A DNA stretch of 64,000 nt. Origin: Anodontia alba (Eukaryota > Mollusca > Bivalvia > Lucinida > Lucinidae). The stretch is taken from NCBI GenBank assembly GCA_964016985.1, contig OZ024828.1, positions 33,619,136-33,683,135 of the forward strand, read 5' to 3'. Shown in pieces: positions 12,601-27,400 of the stretch (positions are counted from its first letter, which is position 1; every line of letters starts with the position of its first letter). Below the pieces are notes generated by a model. The model did no database searches. It was not told where the DNA came from and worked only from the letters and a program-made list of their open reading frames with translations. The position numbers were made by a program, and so were the translations under genes.

Positions 12601-15272
12601 GACGACGGACAAAAAGTGATTATTATAACTCATCCGGAGCATAGCTCAGGTGAGCTAAAATACGACATACATGTATTATGTCGTTTAAACGACATATTTT
12701 TGTATAAATTTCCACTCTACGTTTTCGGAATTGAAAGCTAAGGATGTCGTTTGAGCGACGTATTATATCGTTTAAACAACATAATTTTTGTTTTCATTTC
12801 CATTCTACTTTTATTGTTTTGATTACTTTTCTGCTAAATATTGGAAAAGAAATGTCTCCTCCGGGGTTCCATTATCAACATAATATGTCGTTTAAATGAC
12901 TTATTATGCCGTTTCTTCAACATAAGGATCTCGTTTAAACAACATACTGTCTAATTTCTTTTTTGCTAAATATTGGAGTGGAAATGTCCCTACATGGGCT
13001 CCGTATCAAACCTGATTTTCTTTACCAGTTTGTCGTCTGTTGAATTTGCAAAGATAACGGTAAAGATTATATTGTTTCAAAATTGAGGGGTAGATGGTTG
13101 AGGGGTGGTGTCCAAAGAGATAACATCTATTTGGACAGAGTAATCCCTAATGAGAAAGAAAGTAAAATTTACCATTTCAAAGGTACTTTCCTTGAAGTCG
13201 TATCGATGTCCCTTAATTTTATAAGCTCTGCATAACGCACATGTTTTCTGAACTCTCTTCTCAATGTTTACCCTTTCAGAGAAAATAAATCTGATATTTC
13301 ATGGGAATCGTCAACAGGGGAGCTCATTTTTTTCTTTAGAGTAGACCCTTTTTCAGGATGAGTACAAAACTTTTTGACATAGATACCTATCAATTTTCCT
13401 TGGAATGGACAAGGGTAAACAATATGGAGGAGGGGGAGATCCCCTAAAAATAATCGGCCTTGTTTCCTTGTTCCCTAAAGTTGATTTTCAAACTTTTCGT
13501 GTTCCCATATTTCCCAAAATTAGTTTCGTTCCCTTGTTCCCTTAAAAATTTGCCAATTTTCTCTTGTTCTCTGAAAATAAATGGACATGTTCCCTTGTTC
13601 CGCGAACCCCTTGGAAGGCCTTAATACGAATCCGTAAGAATGTGCATAGGTGATATTATAAAATATATCAGACGTCAAAACGACAGAATCGTAGCAAGTT
13701 GAGTCATTAAGGTAGATGGGTTCACTTGAAATATATTGCCGTCAGTTTGCAATATACGACTAATTCTGAGATCGGTAGTTGCCTTCATGGCATTTGGAAC
13801 TTTTCACAAAAATGTGGCCTACTCTTGAACGAACGAATTCGAGGGAGCGAAATCGTTTCTTTAAGAACAGTCTCCAGTCAACACCCAATGAGAAGCAAGG
13901 TAAATATTTCCATCCCTTCGAGAATGGGGTGGAGATTACGTAATTTATGATGTCACAAAATAGTAATGCCTACTATTCGTATATGTACCCTTTTTCTGAT
14001 TTTCTCCCTAAACGTAGAAGCTAAATTTGCTTGGGAAGATCTGGATTACTAGAATTTCCACGTTTCATGTTTTTTGCTGTTGCTTTTTTTATTTAAATTT
14101 CTTTTAAAAAGACAGGTGTGGTTTTCGGCGAAACAGAGAATTGCTTTTTCAAAGGCAAGAACAATAAGGCCTTTTGTACACCGAGACGAAATGGTACTGA
14201 CGAATGGATACAGCCTGCAAACGGTAAGACAGCCTCAGATAAGAGGGGATATAGACATAATATTTTTCTTATTATCCCCACCCCAGCCAACAATGTTTGC
14301 GTTGGTGGGTTATATTGTTTTCACGTTGTCAGTACGTACATCTGTCCGTAATTGGTTTCTCTATGTAAAGATATTTTTGAGGGTATTCATTAGAAGCGAC
14401 TCTGGGAGGCGCTTTTAATGAGTCCCCAAAACATGTGTTTTGCGGAGAAATAAGAAAAAATATCAATATTTTTTTTGTAAGAAAAAAAAAACCTTATTTG
14501 GCTCTTATGATAAATACGCAACCTGGGAAAAACGTCCCTTACGACATATGAAAACACCCAACACCCATCTGCGCTGTCATCATTGGATACTGTAGAATGC
14601 ATCGGCGAACAGAGAAGGCTGTTGTTAGACTGCACGGATCATATGACAGTTGAGCAAGGTAAAGTATTTCCTACAAGATTGCATGTGCGCCCAGCAAAGC
14701 CTCAGCTCATCTTGCGATTCTGCGCAGTCTAATTACAGTCATCGCAGTGCACCCTGTGATGTTGAACTGGAACGCATTCTTGCATATTGATTCAGTTGGT
14801 TAGAGTACTAATCAGTACACTCTCGTACCATTATTATATCAAAGAAAAGATTTCACTTAATTATCACCATTTGCTTCCTAACCTCAAACTACCCGCATGT
14901 CTCGAACAAGTGTCCATGGCCACAAAGATGTTCGAGCCATTGAAGGTCAACTTTATTAAGTTAAGACCTCATAAATGATTCAGACCATGACTGTAAATTG
15001 CTAATGTTATAGCAAACAGTTTAGGTCTTGTTTAGACGGCACATTCTGTGATGTTTGTTCTAAATCTACACTGTTTACAAGGTCCAAAATTGTTTTGATG
15101 CGCAATATTAACCCCTAAAGCGCAAACCACAACTGCAGCAGACGACATTTCGATTTTTTTTTCTTAATTTTCAAAGAAAATGTCGTGACATTTCATGTGA
15201 ATTGAGTTAACCCTTAACGCGCTAATCACAATTACGACAGACGACACTTTGAAATAATTGTTTTTTTTTTTG

Positions 15273-15324
<52 letters not shown>

Positions 15325-15325
15325 A

Positions 15326-15404
<79 letters not shown>

Positions 15405-16964
15405 GTAGAGAAAGTAAGGCTTCACATTCAAGTGAACCTGCTGCTAGTCAGATGATTCAAACGAAATGTCAAGTTTTTTCTCTGAAATAAGGCTTGTCAT
15501 TTCATGTGAATCACCATTCACATGAAATGTCAGTTTTATATTCTCTGAAAATAACAAACTCATTTTAGAATGTCGTCTTCTACAAATTTGATTAGGGCTT
15601 TAAGGGTTAAAAGGCCATTACTGGCAAACTAAAAAAGTCTCATTGTTTCAGACCACCATCCGCCAGATCTTGACAGACGTCGAAAACGTGATACTAGTGA
15701 ACGTCAAGGACGACAAAAGAGACAAATAGTATATCCTGACAGTACAGCGAGGGTAATAAATATCGCCGTAGTCTACGACTTACCTTATATGCAAAGGTAT
15801 GTATTTATCATATACAAATAAATGAATTATAGAAAAAAAAAAAAAAAAAACATTAGTCACATATAATGCATATTTCCAACGAGTGATATTGTCACAAGTG
15901 AATTATTAAAAAAATGATATACAGTCGAACCTCAGTAACTCGAAAATCTTGGTACCATGGAAATTTGTTCGAGATATGGGTAGTTCGAGCCACTGAGGGT
16001 TCATCAAGATGCCAGATCAGGAAGCAAATAAGAAAATATTTTACGGAATCTTTTTCGATCTTCTAGACAATAAATGGTATGTTGAGTGTACTCATTAGAA
16101 TCGCCTTGATGTGGCGACTTTAACGAGAGCACACACAACATACAATTTTATGATAAAGATAAGAAAGTTTCCATAAATATGTTTTCTGGAGCTAATGGTA
16201 GAATTACGTAGGGACTCAAAATAACGAGTTCGAAGTAGTCATGATAAACGAGCCATCGGTGTTTGAGTTATTGAGGTTTTATATATTCATGTGTGAAATA
16301 CAATACTGAGGAACTCCTTTTTTCACATTTAATGGTCCGCACTTTGAGAACCATTTGAACAGTAACAACACAAAATTCCCACCAATCCATGACTTTCTTT
16401 GTGTTCAGATTCTGTTTTCAACTATATTTTCCAAGTGGCTGTCTGAAAGTATTTTTCCATCTTTTAGTATATGTTTCGTACGAGTATTTTAGTACGTATT
16501 TCGACAATGCCGTCTTAGCTAGAAACATTCGGCTCACCTCGTATGATCCCGGACCGAAGGTCCTTCATCATGATGTAGATACGGAATCATACGAGATTTG
16601 CCGATTCCACCCGGAAAATCTACCTTATGTACCAAGTCCTCTGAATTAGCGCACCATTCATTTCAAATAAAACAAGCAAAATAAAAAAAATTAAGTCCCC
16701 CCGCCTATTAGAAATCTTCCAAACAAGAGCATCGGTGAAACCGAAGAATGCTCCCCGAAGATGCGCAGTAGTGGGAGGGTTATGTTAGTGAAAGAGTAAA
16801 ATACTTTAAGAGATATGCTACAGAGAAGCTTATTATTGCAATCAAAGCGCTGTAGATGCTGGTGGCTTGTGCATCAGAAGGCCCAATGACAAATGACTAA
16901 AGATTCATTTGAAAGCCTGTAAAATGTACAAAAAAAACAAAAAACAAAAAAAAACAAAAAAACA

Positions 16965-16999
<35 letters not shown>

Positions 17000-19900
17000 A
17001 AAAAACTGTGGGAGGAGTTGTGCTCAGGAGTTGTACCCACTACTATATGCACTTTCATAGTACTGAAGCATGAAAAAAGCGTGTGTTAAAAGTTAAAAAT
17101 GTGAAAAAAAAAGTAAAACAAAAAAAGTAATTTCAAGATTCTATAAAAAGCATATGCATATCTTCAGACTATGGTTAAAACATCTGTATAGTTTCAGTGG
17201 GAATGGTATAAAACTGTAGGAGTAGTTGCACTCACAAGGTACCTACTGCATATACATTTTCATAGTATTGAAGCATGAAAAAAAGTGTACATTAAAAATG
17301 TGAAAAATTAAAAACAAAAAAAAAATATTTCAAGATTCTGTAAAAAGCACATGCATATCTTTAGACCATGATTAAGATACTGTGAAGTTTCAGAAGGATC
17401 GATATAAAACTGTAGCAGGAGTTGCGCTCACAAAGTTCCCACTACAAACTTGGAACCATGCAAAAAAAAAAGTTTAAATTAAAAATGTGAAAAAAGCGAA
17501 AGAAAATAGCTTAAGGATTCTGTAAAAAGCACATGCATAACTTCAGACTATGGTTAAAACACTCAAAAGGATCGGTCTAAAACTGTAGGAGGAGTTGCAC
17601 TCACAAGGTGCCACTTACATATACACTTTCATAGTATTGAAGCATGAAAAAAAGCCTAAGTTAAAAGTGTGAACAATTTGAAAAAAATATTTCAGATTCT
17701 GTAAAAACCACATGCGTATCTTCAGACCATGATTAAGATACCTGTGAAGTTTCAGAAGGATCGGTATAAAACTGTAGGAGGAGTTGCGCTCACAAGGTCC
17801 CCACTACAAACTCTGAACCATGCAAAAAAGTCTAAGTTACTAATGTAAAAAAGTGAAAAATATTAACTTAAGGATTCTGTTAAAAGCACATGCAAATCTT
17901 CAGACCATGATTAAAACACTGTAAAGTTTCAAAGGGATCGGTCCAAAACTGTAAGAGGAGTTGCGCTCACACGGTACCTACAACAAATTCGGAACTACTC
18001 ACCACGCATCACGCATCACGCACCACGGAAAGCCAAAGTTTTCTTCGAAAAGGCGAGGGACAATAACTGTATCATTCATTTCAGATTAGCGACACTGAAT
18101 AGCGGAAGTTACTCACTGGCTATAGCGGATGCAGAATTAATGGCAGTGTTGATCACAAATGAGGTATTTCGTCTTAAAAAACAATCTCTTGAAATGTATG
18201 TTAAATGTCACAGACGATGACAGAATCTTTTGTATATGGTTCAAGAATTTGTGTGACTTTGTAAGAAGAACCCAGCAGGCACACAGCGTTGATATAACGT
18301 CATTTCAACGTTGATTCAACGTCAATGACGTTGAATCAATGTTGATACGACGTTGTTTCAACAGTGTATGCCTGCTGGGAAAATATACAGTCAGTGTAAC
18401 TTACCTACAGCAGCTACCACTGCGATAATACAAAATCGGTTTTTGAAGTGAGATACATGGCTGTTGTAGAAAGGTTAGTTAAATAGCAAAACATCAGCTT
18501 GTGAAATCAAATCATGTTAGAGGCTGTAATAGAAAAGTGGGTGTTGTTGAGATGTAACCATGCGGAGAGGTTCCACTGTATGTGATTTTTGCTTTCTCAG
18601 TTTGGTTTAAAGTGACAGATTACCGGTTTAAAGTGACCGATTACAGGTTTAAAGTGACCGATTACAGGTTTAAAGTGACGGATTACAGGTTTAGAGAGAC
18701 CGATTACAGGTTTAAAGTGACCGATTACAGGTTAAAAGTGACCGATTACAGGTTTAAAAAGACCGATTACAGGTTTAAAGTGACCGTTTACACTTGGAAG
18801 ATTTTCTGCCATCTTTTACAAGGATGACAACTTTTGTGATTTCAAGTTTGCTTATTGTACATGAAACCCATTCTGGAGGAGACGATTCTAAAGGAAAGAA
18901 TTTGCTCCCAAGAAGACTAGATTAATCTAAATCCCTTTTCAGAAGGGAGGTAAGAACAATTTTGACAGAGTTTCTCCCTGAAAGTGTATCTGCACCCCTT
19001 AAACAATCCACCTTGTTGTGATACTGTAAAAACGATAAATCCTTTAAGCTCTGCAGACCAAAACATATGAGCCAGCGCATGGCAAAACCTACAAAATGGC
19101 ATGTGCGCCCAGCGAAGACTCAGATCAGCCTGGGCATCCGCCAAGTCTGATCAGAGTCTTTGCTGTGCACTCCATGAGTAGCTAAGGACCCAAGGTTTAT
19201 TCATGCGGACAGCGAAGACACTGATCAGACTGGGCGGATGCCCAGGCTGATCTGAGTCTTCGCTGGGCACACTTCCCATTTTGTAGGTTTTATCTTATCA
19301 TGTTCTGGCTCGTATACCCTTGAAAACAGTGTAGATCAAGATGAGACGGCAAATCATCAGGATCTACACTGTTTGCAATTCTTTTTTTTTTTTTTTTTTT
19401 TTTTTAATTTTTCTGACATCCCTACATTCAACGATGGATGTGTCTAAAATCAATGTTGGCAGACCCCACATCAGAAACTCAGGGGTGAAAGGATAAAGGC
19501 ACCGGAGATTTAATTCGTTTCAGGTCAAAGACTACTAAATCTGTCAGAACAGTGGTTACGCCAGAAAGAGGCTAAAATTCTGGATTTTTTTTTCATAGAT
19601 ATATATTCGTTTAGAGCTTTTTTACATGTTTTGCTGCCAGATTTGGTTAAAATGTATACTTTAGGCAGTTCTGCTGTTGCTGTTGGCAACAGTTTAGGTC
19701 TCGAATGGTTGCTTTGGAAAAATGAGACTAGAAGGATTTATACCGGTCGAGACCATGTAAACATTATGGGGTCCGTTAGTTTAAGAGAAGCCTCTTACAT
19801 GGCATATAACTTACCACATCCTTTCTGGTTTTCGAATTTACAGAGAGCCGGGTGTCAGACAGTGACCAAGTGTTACCCTTTGAATTTAAAGCAAAATGTC

Positions 19901-22900
19901 CATTGGTTTCAGGCCATTTGCAGTAATGTATGTAATATTAACAATGTCTCAAACATCTTTTGGCCCATGGAAGTTTGCTAGGCATGGGGAAGTTCAAGTC
20001 ACTGACGGTTAATCATAGCTCCAGGTCAGGATGCAAATGAGGATAAATTAGGGATGTCTTTTCCATCTTCTATAAAATAATGGTATGTTGTGTGTACTCA
20101 TTAGAATCGCCTCATCGAGGCGATTCTAATGAGTACACACAACGAACAGTTTCGTTATAAAATAAGAGAAACTCCCGAAAATATCCCTAAATATTTGTTT
20201 TCTTGAGCTATCGGAGGAATTTCCAAGGGACTCGAAAACGAGTTCGAACCAGCTTTGGTACATGTAAACAACCCATTGAGTCATTGATAATAACCGTTTC
20301 AGCCTGGTAGACCAAACAATCAATTATGCATACAGTGTAGATCCAGATGAGACGGCTCACAACGAGCCGTCTCATCAGAATCTACACTGTTTAGATTTTT
20401 TATTGATACCCCTATTTGCAGCAATGGACATGTCCAAATTCAAAGATTAAAGAGTCCATTGCAGAAACCCAGTGATGAAAGGGATACCTAAAACCAGTGA
20501 TACCTGGTCTCTATCATTAACTGTAAGTGCATGAGATATGAGGCAAAATCCTGACCTTAAGATAAATGGACATGTATCTCTGTGGAAGAACTGCGACAGA
20601 AGACTGCCTTTGAACGGGCAACAGTAATACTGTTTGGGGGCTTTAGCCGTCGACCTTAGTCCTCGTGTAATACGCCATACTTTTCATAGGCGAAATGTTC
20701 CGAGATGACATGTCAAGAGACTGAAAACCTGTCTACGGTTTTGTGGCAAATACTTCAGAAAAGATGTTCTAGCAAATAGTGTAGGGCCACATCAGACGAC
20801 ACTAAATTCGGCTTTTAATCAGGGTCGACACTGTTTGCCACTCGTCCGGCAGTTTTGGAAACAGCAACAGAGAGCAAAGTGGGCCTGTTCAAATATTTGC
20901 AATAGTATGATAAGGAGTTGACATTTGCAGTTGACGACATTTTGAAATAGTTTTATTATTATTTTTTTTTTTTTCAGATAAAAAAGGCCTGATATTTCAT
21001 GTGAATCGGATGCATGCCAAACCTTATTTTCTATGAAAACCGAACTGCAGAGGGAAAAAAAGGAAATATTTTTTCATACTTTAAAGAGAAAATAAGGTTT
21101 GATATTTCATGTGAAGCGTCTGTCTTTCCTAGCAGACGATTCAGTAGTAGTAATAGTTGTACTTTAATACTTGCCAAGCTGTGGACAATCTCAGCAGACG
21201 AAAAACTGATAACATTTTTCTTATTTTTCCTAGAAAATAGGATCTGAAACTCCATGCAAAGTGTCACTGAGGAGACAATTTGTATGAAATGTCAAATCCT
21301 ATATTCTAGGAAAAATGAGAAAAATATTTCAAAATATCGTCTGCTGAAATGCAAAGCATTGAGGTTCAAGATACATTGGTTTAATTTGAAATGATTTCAG
21401 ATAACATACCATTACCAGACTGTTAAACAGTACAACAGGGATCTGCGAGGGAATCTGCTTGACCTTGCCTGTAACCTTGTCCTAGTTCGATATCCACAGG
21501 TTGGTATCTCTCTCTCTCTCTCTCTCTCTCTCTCCCAGGTTAACAATCGTCCCTCAAATTAAGGTCGACCTTAAGTTTGACGATCGAGATTTGCAAAGCA
21601 CATTTTGCGCATACCCATGAAAGCTGATTTTCAGCGATGACATTAATAAGTACAATTCGATATCATCTACTAAATTACATAAAACTATGCATTTTTAATT
21701 ATCTTTAAATAATATTTCATAACTTAAATTTTCAGATCTTAACTCTGAGGAATGATTGTAAACCTACTTTCATATTCAAAGCAACCACACAAAATATCCA
21801 GGTTTGCTAATATCTAACAGCAGAATTGCCTGAGTAATACATTTTGACCAATTTTAGTATCAAAACAGACAAAAGTTTGGAAATGTTTAACCCTTAAAAC
21901 GGCAGGAAAACCTGCATCTGAAAATGTCTGTATATGTCGTCTGCTGAATATTCTTGAAAAAATTTCAAACCTATTTTTGCATTTAGGCAAACAGTGTGGA
22001 CCCTGATCAGACTGCTCCTAGAGGAGCAGTCTGATCTGGGTCCACACTGTTTGCACAAATGACTTTTAAAATCACAAGCAGGTGACAAAGCAGACGACAA
22101 TTGTTGTGATTGGCAGTTTAAGGGTTAATTAATATGGAACTATTTTGATGCTCAGTAAATTTTAGCTGTCCGTGACCTTTTCTACTCTAAGGACAAATTC
22201 AGTAGATGACAAACGATATATGTCTTACTCTTTCCCAGAAAATAGGATTTGGCATTTCATGCAAATTGTCTCGTAAGGAGACAATTTGCATGAAATGCCA
22301 AGTCCTATTTTCTCGGTAACATAAGAAAACTATATCAAAATATCGTCTGCTGAATATTTTACCCAGCATGCGTTTGTGTATGAGTTCTAATTTAAATATT
22401 TCAGGAAGGTACTGGCGATTGGTCCTTCGTTTCACTCTATTTTGGTGCTTTAAATTATGGACCAACTCTACCCGGCTTTGGTACTTGGGCATATAATCAA
22501 GGTATAACTACAGACAGCGGACCAGCACATCACGCGATGCTCGTGACCGGGTAACTACTACTACTACTACTACTACTACTATAATGACTATTACTGCTAC
22601 TACTACTACTTTTACTACCACCATAACAACACAACTACTTCTACTTCTACTACTACTACTGCTGCTGCTGCTTCTGCTTCTGCTGCTGCTACTACTACTA
22701 CTGCTGCCGCTGCTGCTGCTGCTACTACTACTACTACTACTACTATTACTACTACTACTACTACTACCACTGCTGCTGCTGCTACTACTAATACTTCTAC
22801 AACTGCTGCTGCAGCTGCTACTACTATTACTACTACTTCTGCTGATGCTGTTGCTGCTTCTACTACTACTACTACTACTACTGCTGTCGCTACTACTACT

Positions 22901-24345
22901 ACTACTACTACTACTGCTGCTACTACCACTACTGCTGCTGCTAATCCTGCTACTACTATTACTACTACTATCACCATATCCATCACCACCATCACTACCA
23001 CTACTGCTTCTACTGCTATTTCTATCATAACCATCACAACAACCACTCCTACTATTATTACTACTACTTCTACTACCACTTCCACTACAATGACTACTAC
23101 CACTGCTACTACTACATATATTACTACTTCTACTACCACAACTACTACTTCTACTATTATTACCGCTACTACCACTGCTACTACTACAACTACTTATATT
23201 ATTACTTCTACTACCACCACTACTACTTCTACTATTATTACCGCTACTACCACTGCTACTACTACAACTACTTATATTACTACTTCTACTACCACCACTA
23301 CTACTTCTACTATTATTACCGCTACTACTACTACTACTACTACAACTACTTATATTACTACTTCTTCTACCACAACTACTACTTCTACTATTATTACCGC
23401 TACTACCACTGCTACTACTACAACTACTTATATTACTACTTCTTCTACCACAACTACTACTTCTACTATTATTACCGCTACTACTACTACTACTACTACA
23501 ACTACTTATATTACTACTTCTACTACCACCACTACTACTTCTACTATTATTACCGCTACTACTACTACTACTACTACAACTACTTATATTACTACTTCTA
23601 CTACCACAACTACTACTTCTACTATTATTACCGCTACTACCACTGCTACTACTACAACTACTTATATTACTACTTCTACTACCACCACTACTACTTCTAC
23701 TATTATTACCGCTACTACCACTGCTACTACTACAACTACTTATATTACTACTTCTTCTACCACAACTACTACTTCTACTATTATTACCGCTACTACTACT
23801 ACTACTACTACAACTACTTATATTACTACTTCTACTACCACAACTACTACTTCTACTATTATTACCTCTACTACCACTGCTACTACTACAACTACTTATA
23901 TTACTACTTCTTCTACCACAACTACTACTTCTACTATTATTACCGCTACTACCACTGCTACTACTACAACTACTTATATTATTACTTCTACTACCACCAC
24001 TACTACTTCTACTATTATTACCGCTACTACTACTACTACTACTACAACTACTTATATTACTACTTCTACTACCACAACTACTACTTCTACTATTATTACC
24101 GCTACTACCACTACTACTACTACAACTACTTATATTACTACTTCTACTACCACCACTACTACTTCTACTATTATTACCGCTACTACTACTACTACTACCA
24201 CAGCTACAGATACTACCACCATAACCACACTACTACTACTACTACTACTTCTACTGTTTGAGTAACCATATTTTTTTCTTGGAAAAGACAAGAAAAATAT
24301 CAGTAGTACTACTACTAATAAATAAATATTAATAATAATAATAAC

Positions 24346-24436
<91 letters not shown>

Positions 24437-27400
24437 AAGAAGTAAAAGCAGGAGAAGTAAAAGCAGGAGAAGAAGAAAATATCAACAAAAAAAATTAAAA
24501 CTAGAACAGTTAATTCTTATTATCTCAAACATTAATAAGTCAAGCTACTGTTTAAGTCGAACTGAATTAAGGGAATTATTGTTTTGGTTTTCTGCATGTT
24601 CCTGACATTCAAGTTCTTTTATCTCGAACCACTAATATCTGAAACCAAACATTCTGGTCCCCTAGTGTTTGAGATAAAGAGAGACGACTGTATTAAACTG
24701 ATTGACCAGACCAAGTAGACGGTCGTGGGTCAAATCTCTGCTCGGGTCAATAAAATATTCAGACTATTAGTGCGCCATGCTCATGGCCTGGGTATAGTCT
24801 GATGACAGAAAACGCATGGGTGATCCGTGGAAACAAGGCTATACAATGCCATACCGAGCAATCTCGTAGTAGGAAGCAAAATACGATAACTCTGAGAGAA
24901 CCACCAGGTTAAATTTTATTAGTGATGCAAAAAATGCATTGGTATACTCATCGTGCCGTCGGACATGTGCGCCCAGCGAAGATTCAGATTTGCGCAGTCT
25001 GATCAGAATCCTCACTGGGCGCATTTCGGACAGCCAAGGTCGCAAAGTTTCTTGATGCGGACAACGTCCGACAGACTCTGATTAGACAGCGTAGGTGCAG
25101 ATGGTGCACATGTTGTTGGACGCATATGTCCGAAGGTATGTTTTCTGACGTTGCAACCCACCGTTGTTTTTGGAAACGTAGGCGTGGTAATGTGGTTTCC
25201 CTGCTTGGTAGACGTAGATCGCATAGATTTAAATACATATGTTTCATTATTTTGCATTTGATGGAACGCACTAAAAAGGGCAACAGACATTGTACGGTGG
25301 ATGACATCTGTTTTCTCTGAAAACACTGTTACTAGTTATCCTTTTTTCTTTCAGGCGAGATTTATACAGCCCAAACTCCGGCTTTGCTGTAATAGGTGAG
25401 TTCTATTAATTCTTTCATCCTTGCAGGCCAAATCAGATAACAATGCGGTGATCAGAAAGAAATGACACAGGAAAAAAAGTCACAGGAAAAAAGTCACAGA
25501 CCAAAAAAGTAGGCATCTACATTATTTATTTATTTATTTATTTATTGAATTATTTATTTACTCATGTATATACAGTAATGTTAAAATCTTGTCATGCTGA
25601 ATAAATTAAGATGCCACGCCCACTTCTATTCTTCGGCCAATCAGATTCCTTGGTCCAGATTGTTGATATAAATTCACATACTGAATAGCAAACAGTGCAG
25701 ATCCAGATCAGTTAGCTTCTGAAGAAGCCAACTGATCTGGAACTACACTGTTTGTAAAGGAAGGGTATATCCGGGTTCAGCAGGACTAGGGTTGAAACAA
25801 ACTGACATTGGTGATGTACTTTTATTAGCAAAAATTCTTTGTTTTCAAAATAAAAAAAAAATGACAACTCATAATCTGTTGTTTGCAAAATTATATATCA
25901 TTCCCTTAGATTACAGCTATGAAAAAGCAAGATTTTATCAAAGTCAAAATATTTTAATATTTCATGACTTCTTTCCTAGACTTTTTTTCCTATCCAAATC
26001 TGTGACTTTTTCCACGCCTTTTTTTTTTCCCTGTGCCACCTCATCACGATCTACACTGTTTGTCATTCTATTCTGATTTTTTTTACTGATATCTCTATTT
26101 GCAACAATGGACAGATCCAAATTCAGTGATAGAAAAGTCCATTTCAGAAAATCAGGGTGGAAAGATTTATGATCGATATATACGCAGTGAGTGGTACCTT
26201 GCATATAAGTAGTATAGTGTGTGACACCCTATACTACTCATATACCTGCAACAAGAATCTAAAACGCTGCAAAGATGAAAAAAAATCTTTAAACATTTAC
26301 CACACTGTCTGGGCTAATACAGGAGACGACACATGTTTCTTATTTCCCCAGACAACAGGATTTGACATTTCATGCCTCCTTATGGGACAATTTACATGAA
26401 CTGTCAAACCCTGTTTTTTTTTTGTTTGTTTTTTTTTTAGGGGGGAGGGGGGTGGGGTGGAGGGGAATAAGAAGAAAATATTTCAATATGTTGTCTGCTG
26501 AAAATTTTACCAAGAGTGCTGCGCGTTAATTAAGTAATCAAACTATATGCCTGAAGTAAACAGCGTAACCCTGCAACCCCGAGTTTCTGAAGTGGGCTCT
26601 TCCATCATTGACGCCCCGGTACCTTCAGTTTGGGCACACCTACTCTTACAAATAAGGATATCAGAGAAAATCAAAAACAGAATGGCAAATAGTATAAATC
26701 CTGATGAGCCGTCTCATCTGGATCTAGCTGTTTGCACATGTATATGTTTTGGTCTGCCGGCCTGAAAGGGCTGTAATATACAGTCGACTATCGTTATCTC
26801 GAATTCCAAGGGACTTTCTGAAATACTTCGAGATATCCGTAGTTCGACATATCAGGTTTACAGAATTGAGGAAAAAATAATTTGATTAACCACATTTAAC
26901 AAACTGATAGGTAATTGGACTTTTGAAGTTAGAGATATATTGAAAATATTGTGGAAAAGAGAAATTGCTCCTTAGGAGCAATTTCTCCTCTTTTCTACAA
27001 TATTTTCCATCTGTTGTTAGATTTTCATGTATAGGCAGGGACCAGATTTTCACTTCGAGATAAGCGGTTATTCGAGATAAGCGAGGTCGAGATAACGAGA
27101 GTCAACTGTAATTACTTCTGTATACAAATGTGATTTTGTGTAATGATATTCCAGTAAGAATCCTATGTAAATCTACAGCGGGCCGTTATCGGCTCGTCAG
27201 GGTAACTGACGGGCCGACAACCGCCCCGCTGTAGATTTATAAAGAATGCTAGCTGGGATGTTAAAGGTTGATACCGGAGCTAATGTTGATAAACAATATA
27301 ACCTTACTTTTTGTTGTCTGCAAATACTATTTCCAAATGAAATTAAGCTGCCCCTAGTTTGCTATCAAATGCTTCTGAGGACTGCAATAAAGTATTATAG

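Larger units (their letters stand above)
10306..12990. mobile_element. GTTTAAAC foldback enclosing a bivalve interspersed repeat
   Basis: Left arm 10310-10540 and right arm 12660-12885 are inverted copies (for example GGGGACATTTCTTTTCCAAT left, ATTGGAAAAGAAATGTCTCC right), both studded with GTCGTTTAAACGAC palindromes. A further partial copy (TTTTGCTAAATATTGGAGTG) runs to 12990. The arms flank a 2.1 kb insertion (10545-12660). No transposase frame. Confidence 0.75.

Noticed and set aside
16389..16649. Plus-strand frame ending ENLPYVPSPLN
   Set aside because: It contains a palindrome (TCGTATGAT...ATCATACGA) and no splice context; considered chance.
18582..18827. KVTDYRF-repeat frame resembling a repetitive protein
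   Set aside because: A 21-bp minisatellite naturally stays open; no splice evidence, and it is intronic.
19631..19981. 116-codon frame with ordinary composition
   Set aside because: It overlaps the start of a pogo-like MITE and has no matching splice sites with the protease exons (it would break phase).
22584..23175. Leu-rich (plus) and Val-rich (minus) frames
   Set aside because: Other frames of the same triplet repeat.
23090..24265. 391-codon Thr-rich open frame
   Set aside because: It is the CTA microsatellite read in one frame, lies in an intron and has no start, splice or domain context.
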